A DNA stretch of 64,000 nt, taken from the NCBI GenBank assembly GCA_025352265.1, contig JANXTS010000059.1, forward strand, positions 47,657 through 111,656. The letters run 5' to 3'. Both the position numbers and the translations under genes were made by a program. The notes beneath the pieces were generated by a model that made no database searches, was not told the DNA's origin, and worked only from the letters and a program-made list of their open reading frames with translations. Position 1 is the first letter of the stretch, and the number at the start of each line of letters is the position of its first letter. The DNA comes from Variovorax sp. (GTDB lineage: Bacteria > Pseudomonadota > Gammaproteobacteria > Burkholderiales > Burkholderiaceae_C). Of the stretch, positions 44,304-54,538 are shown piece by piece.

Positions 44304-46235
44304 ATGACCATCCCCGCCTCATTCATCCAGGAACTCATCGCGCGTGCGGATGTGGTGGAGATCGTCGGGCGCTATGTGCAACTCAAAAAGGCCGGCGCCA
44401 ACTTCATGGGGCTGTGCCCGTTCCACGGCGAGAAATCACCGTCGTTCTCGGTCAGCCCGACCAAGCAGTTCTATCACTGCTTCGGCTGCGGCGTGCATGG
44501 CAACGCGATCGGGTTTTTGATGGAGCACGCCGGCATGGGATTCGTCGAAGCGGTGCACGACCTGGCCGGTCAATATGGCCTCCAAGTGCCTGAAGACGAC
44601 GCGTCGCCTGAGGAGCGTGCACGCGCCGCCGGACAGCGACAAAAGCAGGCCACTTTGTTCGACGTGCTCGAGAAGGCGGGCGAGGCGTATCGCAAACATT
44701 TGCGTAACGCGCCGGGCGCCATCGACTATCTGAAACGCCGCGGCGTATCGGGCGAAGTCGCAAAGCAATTCGGCATTGGCTATGCACCGGCAGGCTGGCG
44801 CGCGCTGGCCAGCGTGTTCCCCAACTACGACGATCCGTTGCTCGCAGAAAGCGGGTTGGTCATCGTCAGCGAAGACAGCCAGGGCGCCAACGGAGCACAG
44901 GCCAGCGAAAGCGAGGCGCGACGCTACGACCGCTTTCGAGACCGCGTGATGTTCCCGATCCGCAACGTCAAGGGAGAGTGCATCGGCTTCGGCGGCCGCG
45001 TGCTGGGCGACGAAAAACCAAAGTACCTCAATTCGCCCGAAACACCCGTGTTCAGCAAGGGCCGTGAGCTATACGGCTTGTACGAAGCACGCGCAGCCTT
45101 CCGTGAGCGCGGCTTCGCACTGGTGACCGAGGGCTACATGGACGTGGTGGCCCTCGCGCAGCTGGGCTTTCCGAATGCGGTCGCCACCCTCGGCACGGCC
45201 TGCACACCGGAGCACGTGCAAAAGCTCTTTCGCTTCACCGAGTCCGTCGTGTTCAGCTTCGACGGCGACGCGGCCGGCAGGCGAGCTGCACGCAAGGCAT
45301 TGGACGCAGCGCTGCCCTATGCGAACGACGTTCGCAGCATGAAGTTCCTGTTCTTGCCGACCGAGCACGACCCGGACAGTTTCATTCGCGAGTTCGGTGC
45401 CGACGCTTTTGCGCGCTTCATAGACGACGCCACGCCGTTGTCCCGCTTCATGCTCGAGGCCGCGCGCGAAGGTTGCGATCTGGCGACCGCAGAAGGGCGC
45501 GCCCACATGACCAGCAATGTGCGGCCGCTGTGGGGCACCCTGCCCGACGGCGCATTCAAACGTCAGCTGCTGGGGGACATCGCAGGCATGGTGCAAATGG
45601 GCGTCGAGGCGTTGAACGAACTCTGGGGCTCGACGCCGGCAGCTCGCAATGCGCAGTCCTCCGGGTCCACCTCGACAAGTCGGTACAGAAACGAAGGCGA
45701 TCGAACCCCTTCCGATGGTCGTTACAGCGGCAAACCCTCGCAAAGCCGGCCAGCAAGCCGCGGTCGCGTATTGCCGCTCACCCGGCCCGACCTGGCGGTG
45801 CGACTCCTGCTCTCGAACATGACCGAATGGGAAGGCCTATCGCACGAGCAGCACGCCATGCTGTGCGACCTGCCCGGTGAGCATGGCCGCTTGTTCGGCT
45901 GGCTCGACAGCCAGTTGCACGAGCATGGCGCCCAACCGTGGGCGGCGTTGCGCGAAGGTTTGCGGGAGCAGCCGTTCGAGGCGCTGGCGATCCGGCTCAT
46001 GACGGCCCCTGACGGCGGCCCGATCGGCGATCCTGAGGGCGATCAGGCGATGGACGCGGCGCGCGAGCTACGCAGCGTGCTCGACTTCATGCTGGACGAC
46101 CGGCTGAAGGCGCAGCAGAGCGAGGCGATCGCGGCGGTCGGTACCGATCCGCAGGCACTGGAGCGCTACAAAGCGCTCGAATCAAGGCGATTGGCGCTGC
46201 GCGCTCGTTTGAAAAGCAACACGGAAAATTCTTGA
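44304..46235 (+). CDS. dnaG: DNA primase
   Basis: DnaG synthesises RNA primers at the replication fork. The 643-residue product has the zinc-binding domain with Cys38, His41, Cys59 and Cys62. The TOPRIM catalytic core follows (ALVTEGYMDVVAL; FSFDGDAAGRRAA), and the C-terminal helicase-interaction domain comes after a Ser/Arg-rich linker. ATG 44304 is chosen because MTIPASFIQELIARADVVEIV matches the family start. rpoD follows, as in the macromolecular synthesis operon, but rpsU is not upstream. Confidence 0.96.
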   Translation: MTIPASFIQELIARADVVEIVGRYVQLKKAGANFMGLCPFHGEKSPSFSVSPTKQFYHCFGCGVHGNAIGFLMEHAGMGFVEAVHDLAGQYGLQVPEDDASPEERARAAGQRQKQATLFDVLEKAGEAYRKHLRNAPGAIDYLKRRGVSGEVAKQFGIGYAPAGWRALASVFPNYDDPLLAESGLVIVSEDSQGANGAQASESEARRYDRFRDRVMFPIRNVKGECIGFGGRVLGDEKPKYLNSPETPVFSKGRELYGLYEARAAFRERGFALVTEGYMDVVALAQLGFPNAVATLGTACTPEHVQKLFRFTESVVFSFDGDAAGRRAARKALDAALPYANDVRSMKFLFLPTEHDPDSFIREFGADAFARFIDDATPLSRFMLEAAREGCDLATAEGRAHMTSNVRPLWGTLPDGAFKRQLLGDIAGMVQMGVEALNELWGSTPAARNAQSSGSTSTSRYRNEGDRTPSDGRYSGKPSQSRPASRGRVLPLTRPDLAVRLLLSNMTEWEGLSHEQHAMLCDLPGEHGRLFGWLDSQLHEHGAQPWAALREGLREQPFEALAIRLMTAPDGGPIGDPEGDQAMDAARELRSVLDFMLDDRLKAQQSEAIAAVGTDPQALERYKALESRRLALRARLKSNTENS

Positions 46236-46251
46236 GAAATACCGTCGGCGC

Positions 46252-46257
46252 TATAAT
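46252..46257 (+). promoter_or_regulatory. Consensus -10 of a promoter between dnaG and rpoD
   Basis: TATAAT follows 17 nt after TTCTTG, a poor -35. Transcripts from here would carry a 5' leader of about 250 nt before rpoD. The rest of 46236-46516 holds no gene that I recognise. Confidence 0.45.
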
Positions 46258-46516
46258 GTAAGGCTGCGCCAACAGCGAATTCGGCAAGAGCGACAGCAGC
46301 ACCTCCGGGCCGGCCCCATGCGCAATGCACTCCCCCTGTGGGAACGGGCCAATACACCGCAAGGACTGCACACCAAATGTTCGCCCGACATCTTGCCGGT
46401 ACGTTAGTCAGTTTTGGCGCCGAGGAATTTATTTCCTCTGTGCCCCCTTGTATGCCTGCACCGGGTTTGTGGTGCGCGTGCGATTCCGCTTGTTAATTCT
46501 TGATGTTCGAGGTTGT

Positions 46517-48892
46517 ATGCCCAGTTCAAAGAAGCCTGCCGTGTCCGCCAGCCACCCCGCTGCTAAAAAACCGTTGAAGGCGACCAATGCACCCTCAAGT
46601 GCAAAGGTAACCAAAGCGGGTGCCGCCGCCTCGAAGCCGGCTGCCGCAACGAAAGTGAAAACAGTGCCCACGACCAAATCGAATCCCTCCGCCGACCTGA
46701 AGAAGCCCGCCGCCACCGCTGTGGCCACAACGCCCGCGGTTCCTGGTGCCAAGAAAGTTGGCCGTCCGCCCAAAGCTGCTGCTGTTGCAGGCGCGGCTGC
46801 ACCCGCTGTCACCGGCGCCAAGCGGGGCCGCAAGCCCAAGGCGGGCAACGAAGCGCCCACGAGCGACGTCGATCTGTCGGACATCGAGGACGATTTGGCC
46901 GGTGAACCCGTCGTGTCGTCGACTGAAGAAAAGGTCAAGCCACTGCGCATGAAGATCAGCAAGGCGAAAGAACGCGCCTTGATGAAGGAGTTCGGCCTCG
47001 ACGAGACCGTGCTGTCTGAAGAAGACATGGCCAAACGCCGGTCGCGCTTGAAGACCCTGATCACGCTCGGCAAGACCCGCGGCTACCTGACGCACGGTGA
47101 AATCTCCGACCACTTGCCCGACAAGCTGGTCGACGCCGAAACGATGGAAGTCGTGGTCACCATGCTCAACGACATGGGCGTAGCCGTTTACGAGCAAACG
47201 CCCGATGCCGAAACGCTGCTGCTGAACAACACGGCGCCAACCGCCGCGACCGTCGAAGAAGCCGAAGAAGAAGCTGAAGCTGCTCTCTCGACCGTCGACA
47301 GCGAATTCGGCCGCACGACCGACCCGGTCCGCATGTACATGCGCGAAATGGGCACCGTCGAATTGCTGACCCGCGAAGGTGAAATCGAAATCGCCAAGCG
47401 CATCGAAGGTGGCTTGATGGCGATGATGGAAGCGATCTCCGCATCGCCCGCCACCATCGCCGAAATCCTGCGGCTGGCCAACGAAATTCGTGCCGGCGTG
47501 GGCAAGGCCGTCATCACCACATTCGTCGACGGTTTCTCCAACCCCAACGAGGCCGACGACTATGTGGCCGAAGAAGACTTCGACGAGTTCGATGCCGAAG
47601 ACGACGACGACGGCAAGGGCGGCTCCAAGGCACTGACCAAGAAGCTCGAAGAACTCAAGCGCGATGCGCTCGAACGCTTCGACCGCATGGCCACGATGTT
47701 CGAAAAGATCCACAAGATCTACGAAAAAGAAGGCTACGGCACGCCGTCGTATGTCAAGGCGCAAGCGGCCCTGAGCGAAGAGCTCATGACCATCCGCTTC
47801 ACCGCCAAGACGATCGAGAAGTTGTGCGACATGGTGCGCAGCCAGGTCGACGACGTGCGCAAGAAAGAGCGCGAGCTGCGCCGCATCATCGTGGACAAGT
47901 GCGGCTTTCCGCAGGACGACTTCATTCGCGACTTCAGCGGCTACGACAAGAGCGGCAACCGCGTCGCCTCGCACCTGCTGAACCAGAAGTGGGTCGAAAA
48001 GCAGGCTGCATCCGGCAAGCCTTGGAGCGTCGTGCTCGCGCGCAACATCCCGCCAGTGCAGGAGCTGCAGCAAAAGCTCGCCGACATCCAGGCGCGCGTC
48101 GTGGTGCCGCTCCCTGAGCTGAAGGACATCAACAAGCGCATGAACGAAGGCGAGTATTCGTCGCGCGCTGCCAAGAAGGAAATGATCGAAGCCAACTTGC
48201 GCCTCGTGATTTCCATCGCCAAGAAGTACACCAACCGCGGCCTGCAGTTCCTCGACTTGATTCAGGAAGGCAACATCGGTTTGATGAAGGCGGTCGACAA
48301 GTTCGAATACCGTCGCGGCTACAAATTCTCGACGTACGCCACCTGGTGGATTCGCCAGGCGATCACCCGCTCGATCGCCGATCAGGCGCGGACCATCCGT
48401 ATTCCGGTGCACATGATCGAGACGATCAACAAGATGAACCGCATTAGCCGGCAGCATTTGCAGGAGTTCGGCTTCGAGCCCGATGCCAGCATCCTGGCTG
48501 CCAAGATGGAGATCCCGGAAGACAAGATCCGCAAGATCATGAAGATCGCCAAAGAGCCGATCTCCATGGAAACGCCGATCGGCGACGACGACGATTCGCA
48601 TTTGGGCGACTTCATCGAGGACAGCAGCAACACGGCGCCGATCGAGGCTGCCATGCAGGCTGGCTTGCGCGACGTGGTCAAGGACATCCTCGACTCGCTC
48701 ACGCCACGCGAAGCCAAGGTGCTGCGCATGCGCTTCGGTATCGAGATGAGCACCGATCACACGCTCGAAGAAGTCGGCAAGCAGTTCGACGTCACGCGTG
48801 AGCGCATTCGCCAGATCGAAGCGAAGGCGCTGCGCAAGTTGAAGCACCCGAGCCGGTCGGACAAGCTGCGCTCGTTCATCGACACGCTCTGA
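46517..48892 (+). CDS. rpoD: RNA polymerase primary sigma factor (sigma-70)
   Basis: This is the housekeeping sigma factor, 791 residues. Region 1.1, the non-conserved acidic insert ([18 protein letters not shown]), regions 2.1-2.4 ([20 protein letters not shown]), 3 and 4.2 ([20 protein letters not shown]) are all intact. It is much longer than the 613-residue E. coli protein because of a 130-residue Lys/Ala/Pro N-terminal extension with two AT-hook-like motifs (VGRPPK 81-86; RGRKPK 103-108). ATG 46517 is the best start. A strong terminator follows. Confidence 0.97.
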   Translation: MPSSKKPAVSASHPAAKKPLKATNAPSSAKVTKAGAAASKPAAATKVKTVPTTKSNPSADLKKPAATAVATTPAVPGAKKVGRPPKAAAVAGAAAPAVTGAKRGRKPKAGNEAPTSDVDLSDIEDDLAGEPVVSSTEEKVKPLRMKISKAKERALMKEFGLDETVLSEEDMAKRRSRLKTLITLGKTRGYLTHGEISDHLPDKLVDAETMEVVVTMLNDMGVAVYEQTPDAETLLLNNTAPTAATVEEAEEEAEAALSTVDSEFGRTTDPVRMYMREMGTVELLTREGEIEIAKRIEGGLMAMMEAISASPATIAEILRLANEIRAGVGKAVITTFVDGFSNPNEADDYVAEEDFDEFDAEDDDDGKGGSKALTKKLEELKRDALERFDRMATMFEKIHKIYEKEGYGTPSYVKAQAALSEELMTIRFTAKTIEKLCDMVRSQVDDVRKKERELRRIIVDKCGFPQDDFIRDFSGYDKSGNRVASHLLNQKWVEKQAASGKPWSVVLARNIPPVQELQQKLADIQARVVVPLPELKDINKRMNEGEYSSRAAKKEMIEANLRLVISIAKKYTNRGLQFLDLIQEGNIGLMKAVDKFEYRRGYKFSTYATWWIRQAITRSIADQARTIRIPVHMIETINKMNRISRQHLQEFGFEPDASILAAKMEIPEDKIRKIMKIAKEPISMETPIGDDDDSHLGDFIEDSSNTAPIEAAMQAGLRDVVKDILDSLTPREAKVLRMRFGIEMSTDHTLEEVGKQFDVTRERIRQIEAKALRKLKHPSRSDKLRSFIDTL

Positions 48893-48926
48893 TCCGGCGG
48901 ATCCCGTCACAAGGATCTTGAGCCAA

Positions 48927-48969
48927 AGCGCCCGCTGCGCCCTTCACAGGGTGGCGGGCGCTTTTTTTT
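48927..48969 (+). terminator. Terminator of rpoD
   Basis: A 9-bp outer stem (48927-48935/48954-48962) with an inner CCCT/AGGG helix is followed by a run of T residues. Confidence 0.92.
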
Positions 48970-48996
48970 ATTGCACAACGACAAAGAGAGAGAAGC

Positions 48997-50226
48997 ATGA
49001 ATCCGGACGCCGCCAAACTCTGGCAAGCCCCCCGTTGGGCGCTTGCCGCGCTGCTGGCTGTGCTCGGCATGGTCGGGCCCTTCTCGATCGACACCTACAT
49101 CCCGGCGTTCTCGGGCATCGCGCGATCGATCGGCGCGACGCCGGTCGAAATGCAGCAGACGCTGTCGGCGTATCTCTTCGGCTTCGCCTTCATGAACCTG
49201 TTCCACGGTGCGCTGTCGGACAGTTTCGGCAGGCGGCCGGTCGTGCTGTGGGGCATGGCGGTGTTCACGCTCGCGTCGCTCGGCTGTGCGCTGTCGCAGA
49301 ACATCGGCCAACTTGTGCTGTTCCGCGCGCTGCAGGGCTTGTCGACTGGCGCTGGCATCGTGGTTTCGCGTGCGGTCATTCGCGACATGTTCCCGCCCGC
49401 AGAAGCGCAGCGCGTCATGTCGCAGGTCACGATCTACTTCGGCGTCGCTCCAGCCATTGCACCTATCGTCGGCGGCTTCCTGTTCGTGCACCTGGGTTGG
49501 CACAGCGTGTTCTGGTTTCTGGTGGCGGTCGGCTGCGTCCTGTTCATCGCCAACTACAAGCTGCTTCCCGAGACGCTGCATGTCAGCCACCGCCAGCCCT
49601 TCGAGTTCAAACACCTGATGCGCGGCTATCGGGACCTGTGTTCCGACCCGCGCTTCCTGCTGCTCGCATTGGCAAGTGGGGTGCCGTTCAACGGCATGTT
49701 TCTCTACGTGCTCGCAGCGCCGGCTTTTCTCGGTGACCACCTGCAACTCGCACCGACGCAGTTCTTCTGGTTCTTCCTGCTGACCATCGGCGGCATCATG
49801 TCTGGCGCATGGGTCAGTGGGCGCATGGCGGGCAAGGTCACACCCAAGCGGCAGATTCGCGACGGCTTCCTCATCATGCTGGTCACGTCGATCGTCAACG
49901 TAGCGGCCAACGCCGTCTTTGCGCCGCATGCAGCATGGTCGTTGTGGCCGATCGCCTTCTTCGCGTTCGGCTGGGCACTCATGGTGCCGGTAGTCACGCT
50001 GCTGGTGCTCGACCTGCATCCCGAGCGTCGCGGCATGGCGTCCTCATTGCAAGCCGTGATCGGCTCGACCGCCAACGGCATCGTCGCTGGCGTGATCGCA
50101 CCGCTGGTCATGCATTCGCCATTGGGGCTCGCGGTGACGTCGATCCTGATGTTGTCCATCGGGCTGGTTGCGTGGGTCTGGCTGCATGGCCGTTGGCCGG
50201 AGATCGGCCGCCGCATCGCGGTTTGA
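48997..50226 (+). CDS. Bcr/CflA family multidrug efflux MFS transporter
   Basis: The 409-residue, 12-helix drug:H+ antiporter belongs to the Bcr/CflA (DHA1) group. The N-terminus DTYIPAFSGIARSIGATPVEMQQTLS is diagnostic, followed by the loop 2-3 motif SDSFGRRPVVLWG and the motif C-like GVAPAIAPIVGGFLF. The in vivo substrate is unknown. It stands alone behind the rpoD terminator with AGAGAGAAGC as ribosome-binding region. Confidence 0.9.
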   Translation: MNPDAAKLWQAPRWALAALLAVLGMVGPFSIDTYIPAFSGIARSIGATPVEMQQTLSAYLFGFAFMNLFHGALSDSFGRRPVVLWGMAVFTLASLGCALSQNIGQLVLFRALQGLSTGAGIVVSRAVIRDMFPPAEAQRVMSQVTIYFGVAPAIAPIVGGFLFVHLGWHSVFWFLVAVGCVLFIANYKLLPETLHVSHRQPFEFKHLMRGYRDLCSDPRFLLLALASGVPFNGMFLYVLAAPAFLGDHLQLAPTQFFWFFLLTIGGIMSGAWVSGRMAGKVTPKRQIRDGFLIMLVTSIVNVAANAVFAPHAAWSLWPIAFFAFGWALMVPVVTLLVLDLHPERRGMASSLQAVIGSTANGIVAGVIAPLVMHSPLGLAVTSILMLSIGLVAWVWLHGRWPEIGRRIAV

Positions 50227-50281
50227 GCAGACTTGCGACGACAAGGCCTAGCGGGTAGCGCTGCTCGCCGAGTCAAGCGAG

Positions 50282-51220
50282 TCACCCACGCCTGGAAGAC
50301 GGCGTAAAGCGTGGCCCTTCGGTCTTCATCCACTTTTCGAGCGCTTCGGCAAAGCCTGCGGCCGCCGGTGACGTCACTCGGCGCAGCGGCCGGTACAGGC
50401 AGACCTGACGCACGACCTCGGGCGACGTCACCCGGCGCATTACGAGGCCCCAGTGCTCTCCTGCCCAGACCCCGACATAGGCGGGGGACAGCGTCGCTGC
50501 GAGACCTGCTGCGGCGATGCCGAGCGCCGTCGAGATGTTGTCGACCACGTCGATCGGCGTGATGCGCTCGTCTTCCGGCAACCCGAGCCGCATCTGCGCC
50601 ACGCTCCGCTCATGGTCGCGTCCGGCGGTAACGAGCGCGTGCGCACGCAAGTCGCGCCAGCGCAGCATGCGCTTGGTGGCCAGCGGATGGTCCGGTGCGC
50701 ACCAAAGCACCCACGGACTTTCGAACAACGACACGCGTTGCACATCGTCGCCGATCGGCCGGTCGGGCCCGATCGCCAGATCGACATCGCCGCTCGCGAC
50801 CATCTCCACGAGTTGCTCGACCGCGGCATCCCGGATGCGGACCACGATCTTGGGGCGCAGCGCGGCGTAGTCGCGGATCGCGCGCGGCAGCATGGCGCTC
50901 GCGATAACCATCGGCGCCGCCACCCGCACCAGGCCGGCCGCGCGATTGCGCAGATCGGCAGCGGCCGCTTCGGCCAACCGAAGATGCTTGAGCACGGGCT
51001 CGATGGCGCCCAAAAACTCCTTGCCTGCAGCGGTCAGCGCGACGCGGCGCGTGCTGCGCTCGAACAACTTGAAGCCGGCAGACGACTCGAGTTCGACGAC
51101 GAGTTGGCTCACCGCCGACGGCGTGAGCGCCAACCGATCGGCTGCTGCGGTGAAGCTCAGCGTGTCGGCCACGGTGGTGAATGCGTCGAGCTGGCGCAGT
51201 GTGTAGCGAGGCAATGGCAT
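50282..51220 (-). CDS. LysR-type regulator divergent from the hpa operon
   Basis: The 312-residue LysR protein has a winged-helix N-terminus ([38 protein letters not shown]) and a periplasmic-binding-like effector domain ([15 protein letters not shown] ... VDLAIGPD). ATG 51220 ([14 protein letters not shown]) is the family start. It is divergent from hpaH with 125 bp between, where an inverted repeat lies. Its effector is probably a homoprotocatechuate-pathway intermediate, by position only. In other bacteria hpa genes are usually controlled by MarR/HpaR or AraC/HpaA types. Confidence 0.88.
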   Translation of the reverse strand: MPLPRYTLRQLDAFTTVADTLSFTAAADRLALTPSAVSQLVVELESSAGFKLFERSTRRVALTAAGKEFLGAIEPVLKHLRLAEAAAADLRNRAAGLVRVAAPMVIASAMLPRAIRDYAALRPKIVVRIRDAAVEQLVEMVASGDVDLAIGPDRPIGDDVQRVSLFESPWVLWCAPDHPLATKRMLRWRDLRAHALVTAGRDHERSVAQMRLGLPEDERITPIDVVDNISTALGIAAAGLAATLSPAYVGVWAGEHWGLVMRRVTSPEVVRQVCLYRPLRRVTSPAAAGFAEALEKWMKTEGPRFTPSSRRG

Positions 51221-51260
51221 CTTTCGATTATCCAGCTCCGCTACGCAATCGCCTCGAAAG
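51221..51260. promoter_or_regulatory. Inverted and direct repeats in the LysR-hpaH intergenic region
   Basis: CTTTCGA (51221-51227) and TCGAAAG (51254-51260) form 7-bp arms 26 bp apart. In addition TCGATTATC (51224) and TCGATTGTC (51263) repeat directly. This is a candidate binding area for the LysR regulator. Confidence 0.35.
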
Positions 51261-51345
51261 CATCGATTGTCTTCACGGCAGAGAGGAAGGAGACTTATGC
51301 CCACCATCCCGGATGCACCGGACACAACCAACAAGACACACAGCG

Positions 51346-52149
51346 ATGCTCGACCACGCGACACACAAGACGCTCGCCCGCGAACTGCATCAATCAGAGC
51401 GCAGCCGCGTGCAGCTCGAGCATTTTTCCAAGCGCTACCCGGCGATGGAGATTGCCGACAGCTACGCCATTCAGCACGAATGGGTCGCCCTCAAGCTTGC
51501 CGAAGGCCGCACCATCAAGGGCCACAAGATCGGTCTCACTTCACGTGCGATGCAGGTGTCCTCGAATATCACCGAGCCGGACTACGGCGCGCTGCTCGAC
51601 GACATGTTCTTTCGCGAGGGCGCCGACATTCCGGCCGCACGTTTCATTCTTCCGCGGGTCGAAGTCGAGCTCGCCTTCATCTTGCAGCGCGACCTGCGTG
51701 GCCCCGACGTAAGCATCTTCGACGTGCTCGCCGCGACCGACTACGTGGTGCCCGCCATCGAGATCATCGATGCACGCATCGAACAGATCGACCGCGTGAC
51801 CAAGGTGCCGCGCAAGGTGTTGGACACCATCGCAGACAATGCGGCCAACGCCGGCATCGTGATGGGCGGCCGGCCAGTCAAGCCCGATGCGGTCGACCTG
51901 CGCTGGTGCGGCGCCCTGCTCTACAAGAACGGCGTCATCGAGGAGTCGGGCCTGGCGGCTGCCGTGCTCAACCATCCCGCCAACGGCATCGTGTGGCTGA
52001 CCAACAAGCTGGCAGAACACGACGAAGGACTGAAAGCCGGCGAAGTCGTATTGGCCGGTTCATTCACGCGGCCGGTGACGGCGGCGGCGGGCGATGTCTT
52101 TCATGTGGACTACGGACCGCTCGGTGCCATCGCATTTCGATTCGTCTGA
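51346..52149 (+). CDS. hpaH: 2-oxo-hepta-3-ene-1,7-dioate hydratase
   Basis: HpaH hydrates 2-oxo-hept-3-ene-1,7-dioate to 4-hydroxy-2-oxoheptanedioate in 4-hydroxyphenylacetate meta-cleavage. From [16 protein letters not shown] the product has 267 residues, as in E. coli HpaH. Motifs include [12 protein letters not shown], the metal ligands in [10 protein letters not shown] and [15 protein letters not shown] at the end. It has no Shine-Dalgarno sequence of its own; a strong one with an out-of-frame ATG lies 49 nt upstream. hpaE starts 7 bp downstream. Confidence 0.9.
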   Translation: MLDHATHKTLARELHQSERSRVQLEHFSKRYPAMEIADSYAIQHEWVALKLAEGRTIKGHKIGLTSRAMQVSSNITEPDYGALLDDMFFREGADIPAARFILPRVEVELAFILQRDLRGPDVSIFDVLAATDYVVPAIEIIDARIEQIDRVTKVPRKVLDTIADNAANAGIVMGGRPVKPDAVDLRWCGALLYKNGVIEESGLAAAVLNHPANGIVWLTNKLAEHDEGLKAGEVVLAGSFTRPVTAAAGDVFHVDYGPLGAIAFRFV

Positions 52150-52156
52150 ACACACC

Positions 52157-53629
52157 ATGACATCCCTCATTCATGTCGCCGGCATCCACGTCTCTCCCGA
52201 CCACTACATCGACGGCCAGCGCGTCGCATCGACTGAAAGCTTCGAGCTGCGCTCGCCGATCGACCAGCGCGTGCTGGGCCACATAAGCGAGGGCAGCGAC
52301 GCCCAGGTCGACATGGCGGTTGCCGCAGCGCAGCGCGCGTTCCCCGCTTGGGCCGCACTCGGTGCCGAAGGCCGCAAACTGCTGCTCGACCGTTTCGCCG
52401 ACGAGATCGGCAAGCGCGCCGACGCCTTCTGCACGCTCGAATCCAACGATGCAGGCGTGCTGCTGTCCCGCATGAAGCATGGCGTGGTGCCGCGCGCGAT
52501 GCTCAACATCCGCTGGTTTGCCGAGCACGCACTGACACTGCAAGACAGGCTGATCGAAACGGAGCAGGCGACGCATATCGTGCGGCACGACGCGGCGGGT
52601 GTCGTCGCGATCATCACGCCGTGGAATGCACCGTTGATGCTCACAACCTGGAAGCTCGGACCGGCACTCGCGGCCGGCAATACGGTCGTCGTGAAACCGC
52701 CGGAATGGGCGCCGCTGACCTGCTCGTTGCTGGCCGACGCGGCGCAAGCCGCCGGCCTGCCGCCCGGTGTTCTCAACTTCGTGCAGGGCGCGGGCGCGAC
52801 CACCGGAGCGCGACTCGTGAGTGACCCGCGGCTCGCGCGCATTTCGTTCACCGGCTCGGTCGGCACGGCCAAGCGCATCGCTCGGGCAGCCGCCGCCAAC
52901 CTCGTGCCGTGCAGCCTCGAGCTTGGCGGCAAGTCGCCCTTTATCGTGCTCGAGGACGCCGACCTCGACGGCGCCGCTGCGACGGGTGCGCTCATGTACC
53001 GCAACGCCGGTCAGGTCTGCCTCGCAGGGACGCGCTTTCTCGTGCACGCGAAGGTGGCAAGCGCTTTCATCTCGTGCATGCGTGCGCACGTCGAGCAGCT
53101 GACGGTCGGCGATCCACGCGAGGATGCGACGGAGGTCGGCCCCATCATTCATCCGCGCCAGGTCGAGCGCGTCAAAGCGTTCGTCGAACGTGCAGTCGCC
53201 GATGGTGCCGAGCTGCTGTGGGGTGGTGCGATGCATCCATTCGGCGCGCAGTATTACCAGCCGACCATGCTCAGCAACGTGAAGCAGGATTCGGAGATCG
53301 TGCAGAACGAAGTCTTCGGCCCGGTGCTCACGCTGCAGACCTTCGACAACGACGACGAGGTCGTCGCGATGGCCAACGGAACCGACTACGGCCTCGGCGG
53401 TGTCTGCTACGGCGAGGTGGCGCACGCGAGCGCCATTGCCACGCAGGTCGCGACCGGTTTCATCTGGGTCAACTCGTTCGGCATCCGCGATTTGGCGGCG
53501 CCGTTCGGTGGCATCAAACGCTCAGGTGTCGGACGCGAAGGCGGAGACTGGAGCTTCGAATTTTTCTGCAACGTAAAAGACATCGTCGTGCCGAAGAAGC
53601 CTTTCAAGGCCAGCTTCAGCCATCGCTGA
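52157..53629 (+). CDS. hpaE: 5-carboxymethyl-2-hydroxymuconate semialdehyde dehydrogenase
   Basis: This NAD-dependent aldehyde dehydrogenase, 490 residues, oxidises the semialdehyde released by HpaD ring cleavage. The core shows AIITPWNAPLMLTTWK, SFTGSVGTAKRI, catalytic Glu in LELGGKSPF and catalytic Cys in NAGQVCLAGTR. Near the C-terminus GGIKRSGVGREGGDWSFEF is typical of HpaE. The start ATG 52157 lies 7 bp after hpaH, with translation presumably coupled. Confidence 0.9.
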   Translation: MTSLIHVAGIHVSPDHYIDGQRVASTESFELRSPIDQRVLGHISEGSDAQVDMAVAAAQRAFPAWAALGAEGRKLLLDRFADEIGKRADAFCTLESNDAGVLLSRMKHGVVPRAMLNIRWFAEHALTLQDRLIETEQATHIVRHDAAGVVAIITPWNAPLMLTTWKLGPALAAGNTVVVKPPEWAPLTCSLLADAAQAAGLPPGVLNFVQGAGATTGARLVSDPRLARISFTGSVGTAKRIARAAAANLVPCSLELGGKSPFIVLEDADLDGAAATGALMYRNAGQVCLAGTRFLVHAKVASAFISCMRAHVEQLTVGDPREDATEVGPIIHPRQVERVKAFVERAVADGAELLWGGAMHPFGAQYYQPTMLSNVKQDSEIVQNEVFGPVLTLQTFDNDDEVVAMANGTDYGLGGVCYGEVAHASAIATQVATGFIWVNSFGIRDLAAPFGGIKRSGVGREGGDWSFEFFCNVKDIVVPKKPFKASFSHR

Positions 53630-53641
53630 AAGGAACATCCC

Positions 53642-54538
53642 ATGGCTCAAATCGTCGGCGCCGCTTTGGTGTCGCACCACCCCGGCTTGATGCAGGACGA
53701 CGCCTTCAGGATGAAGATGGGCGACGGCGCGGACTCGGACCTGATCGCCGGCTACCAACGCCTGCGCGACCGCATCGACGCGATGCGGCCAGACACCTTC
53801 GTACTGTTCGACACCCACTGGTTCACGACCGGCTACCACCTCATCGACGGCGGTGCCCACATGCACGGCGTCTACACATCCGACGAGATGCCGTGGTACC
53901 TGCATGGCCAGCATTACGACTACCGCGGATCGCCCGCACTCGCAGGGCTCATCGAAGAGGTCGCCATCGAACAGGGCGTGATGAGCAAGGCGATCTACGA
54001 CGAGGCGCTACCGCGCCATTACGCGACCATCAACGTGGTCAACAAGCTGGTACGTGACGAGCGCGTGGTGTCGGTGAGCACCTGCCAGAACTGCCAGCCG
54101 CGCCATTACCTCGAATCGGGCCGCGTCATCGGTGAGGCGATTCGACGCATGGGCGCCGACGTCGGCGAGCGCGTGGTGCTCCTGGCTTCAGGCGCACTGA
54201 GCCACAAGTTCAACGAGATCGACTGGGTGCAAAAACATCCGCGGATGTACCACGAGAGCAATGTTTCTCGACCATCGAACATCGAGGCCGACAAGGATGC
54301 GATCGCGCTGCTGTCCCAAGGGCGGCACGACCTCATCCTCGAACAATGGGACAGCAAGTTCCGCCCGCTGCCGTGGGAAGGTTTCGGCGGTCATTACCTG
54401 CAAATGATCGGTACGCTCGGCGGCGCCGATTGCCGCAGCAAGGGAACCGCGTTGTCCGACTACGAGAACGCACGCGGCACGGGCAACGTTCACATGTGGT
54501 TCGATGCCGAGACGACAAAGCAAGAGGCGTTGGCATGA
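53642..54538 (+). CDS. hpaD: 3,4-dihydroxyphenylacetate 2,3-dioxygenase (class III extradiol)
   Basis: This Fe(II) enzyme of the LigB type opens the homoprotocatechuate ring next to the hydroxyl pair. The 298-residue product shows SHHP near the N-terminus (metal His), FDTHWF, GVYTSDEMP and the catalytic ASGALSHKF. The pattern follows E. coli HpaD closely, although the N- and C-termini differ. A good ribosome-binding site (AAAGGAAC) precedes ATG 53642. It overlaps hpaG by 4 bp. Confidence 0.88.
   Translation: MAQIVGAALVSHHPGLMQDDAFRMKMGDGADSDLIAGYQRLRDRIDAMRPDTFVLFDTHWFTTGYHLIDGGAHMHGVYTSDEMPWYLHGQHYDYRGSPALAGLIEEVAIEQGVMSKAIYDEALPRHYATINVVNKLVRDERVVSVSTCQNCQPRHYLESGRVIGEAIRRMGADVGERVVLLASGALSHKFNEIDWVQKHPRMYHESNVSRPSNIEADKDAIALLSQGRHDLILEQWDSKFRPLPWEGFGGHYLQMIGTLGGADCRSKGTALSDYENARGTGNVHMWFDAETTKQEALA

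Noticed and set aside
46595..48910. 771-codon minus-strand frame antisense to rpoD
   Set aside because: Composition of an antisense shadow (Asp/Val/His/Arg-rich), no start signal or known domain.
51267..52160. 297-codon frame overlapping hpaH in another phase
   Set aside because: Arg-rich translation without family features; hpaH in the other phase matches a known enzyme. Only its upstream ATG and ribosome-binding site were kept as a finding.
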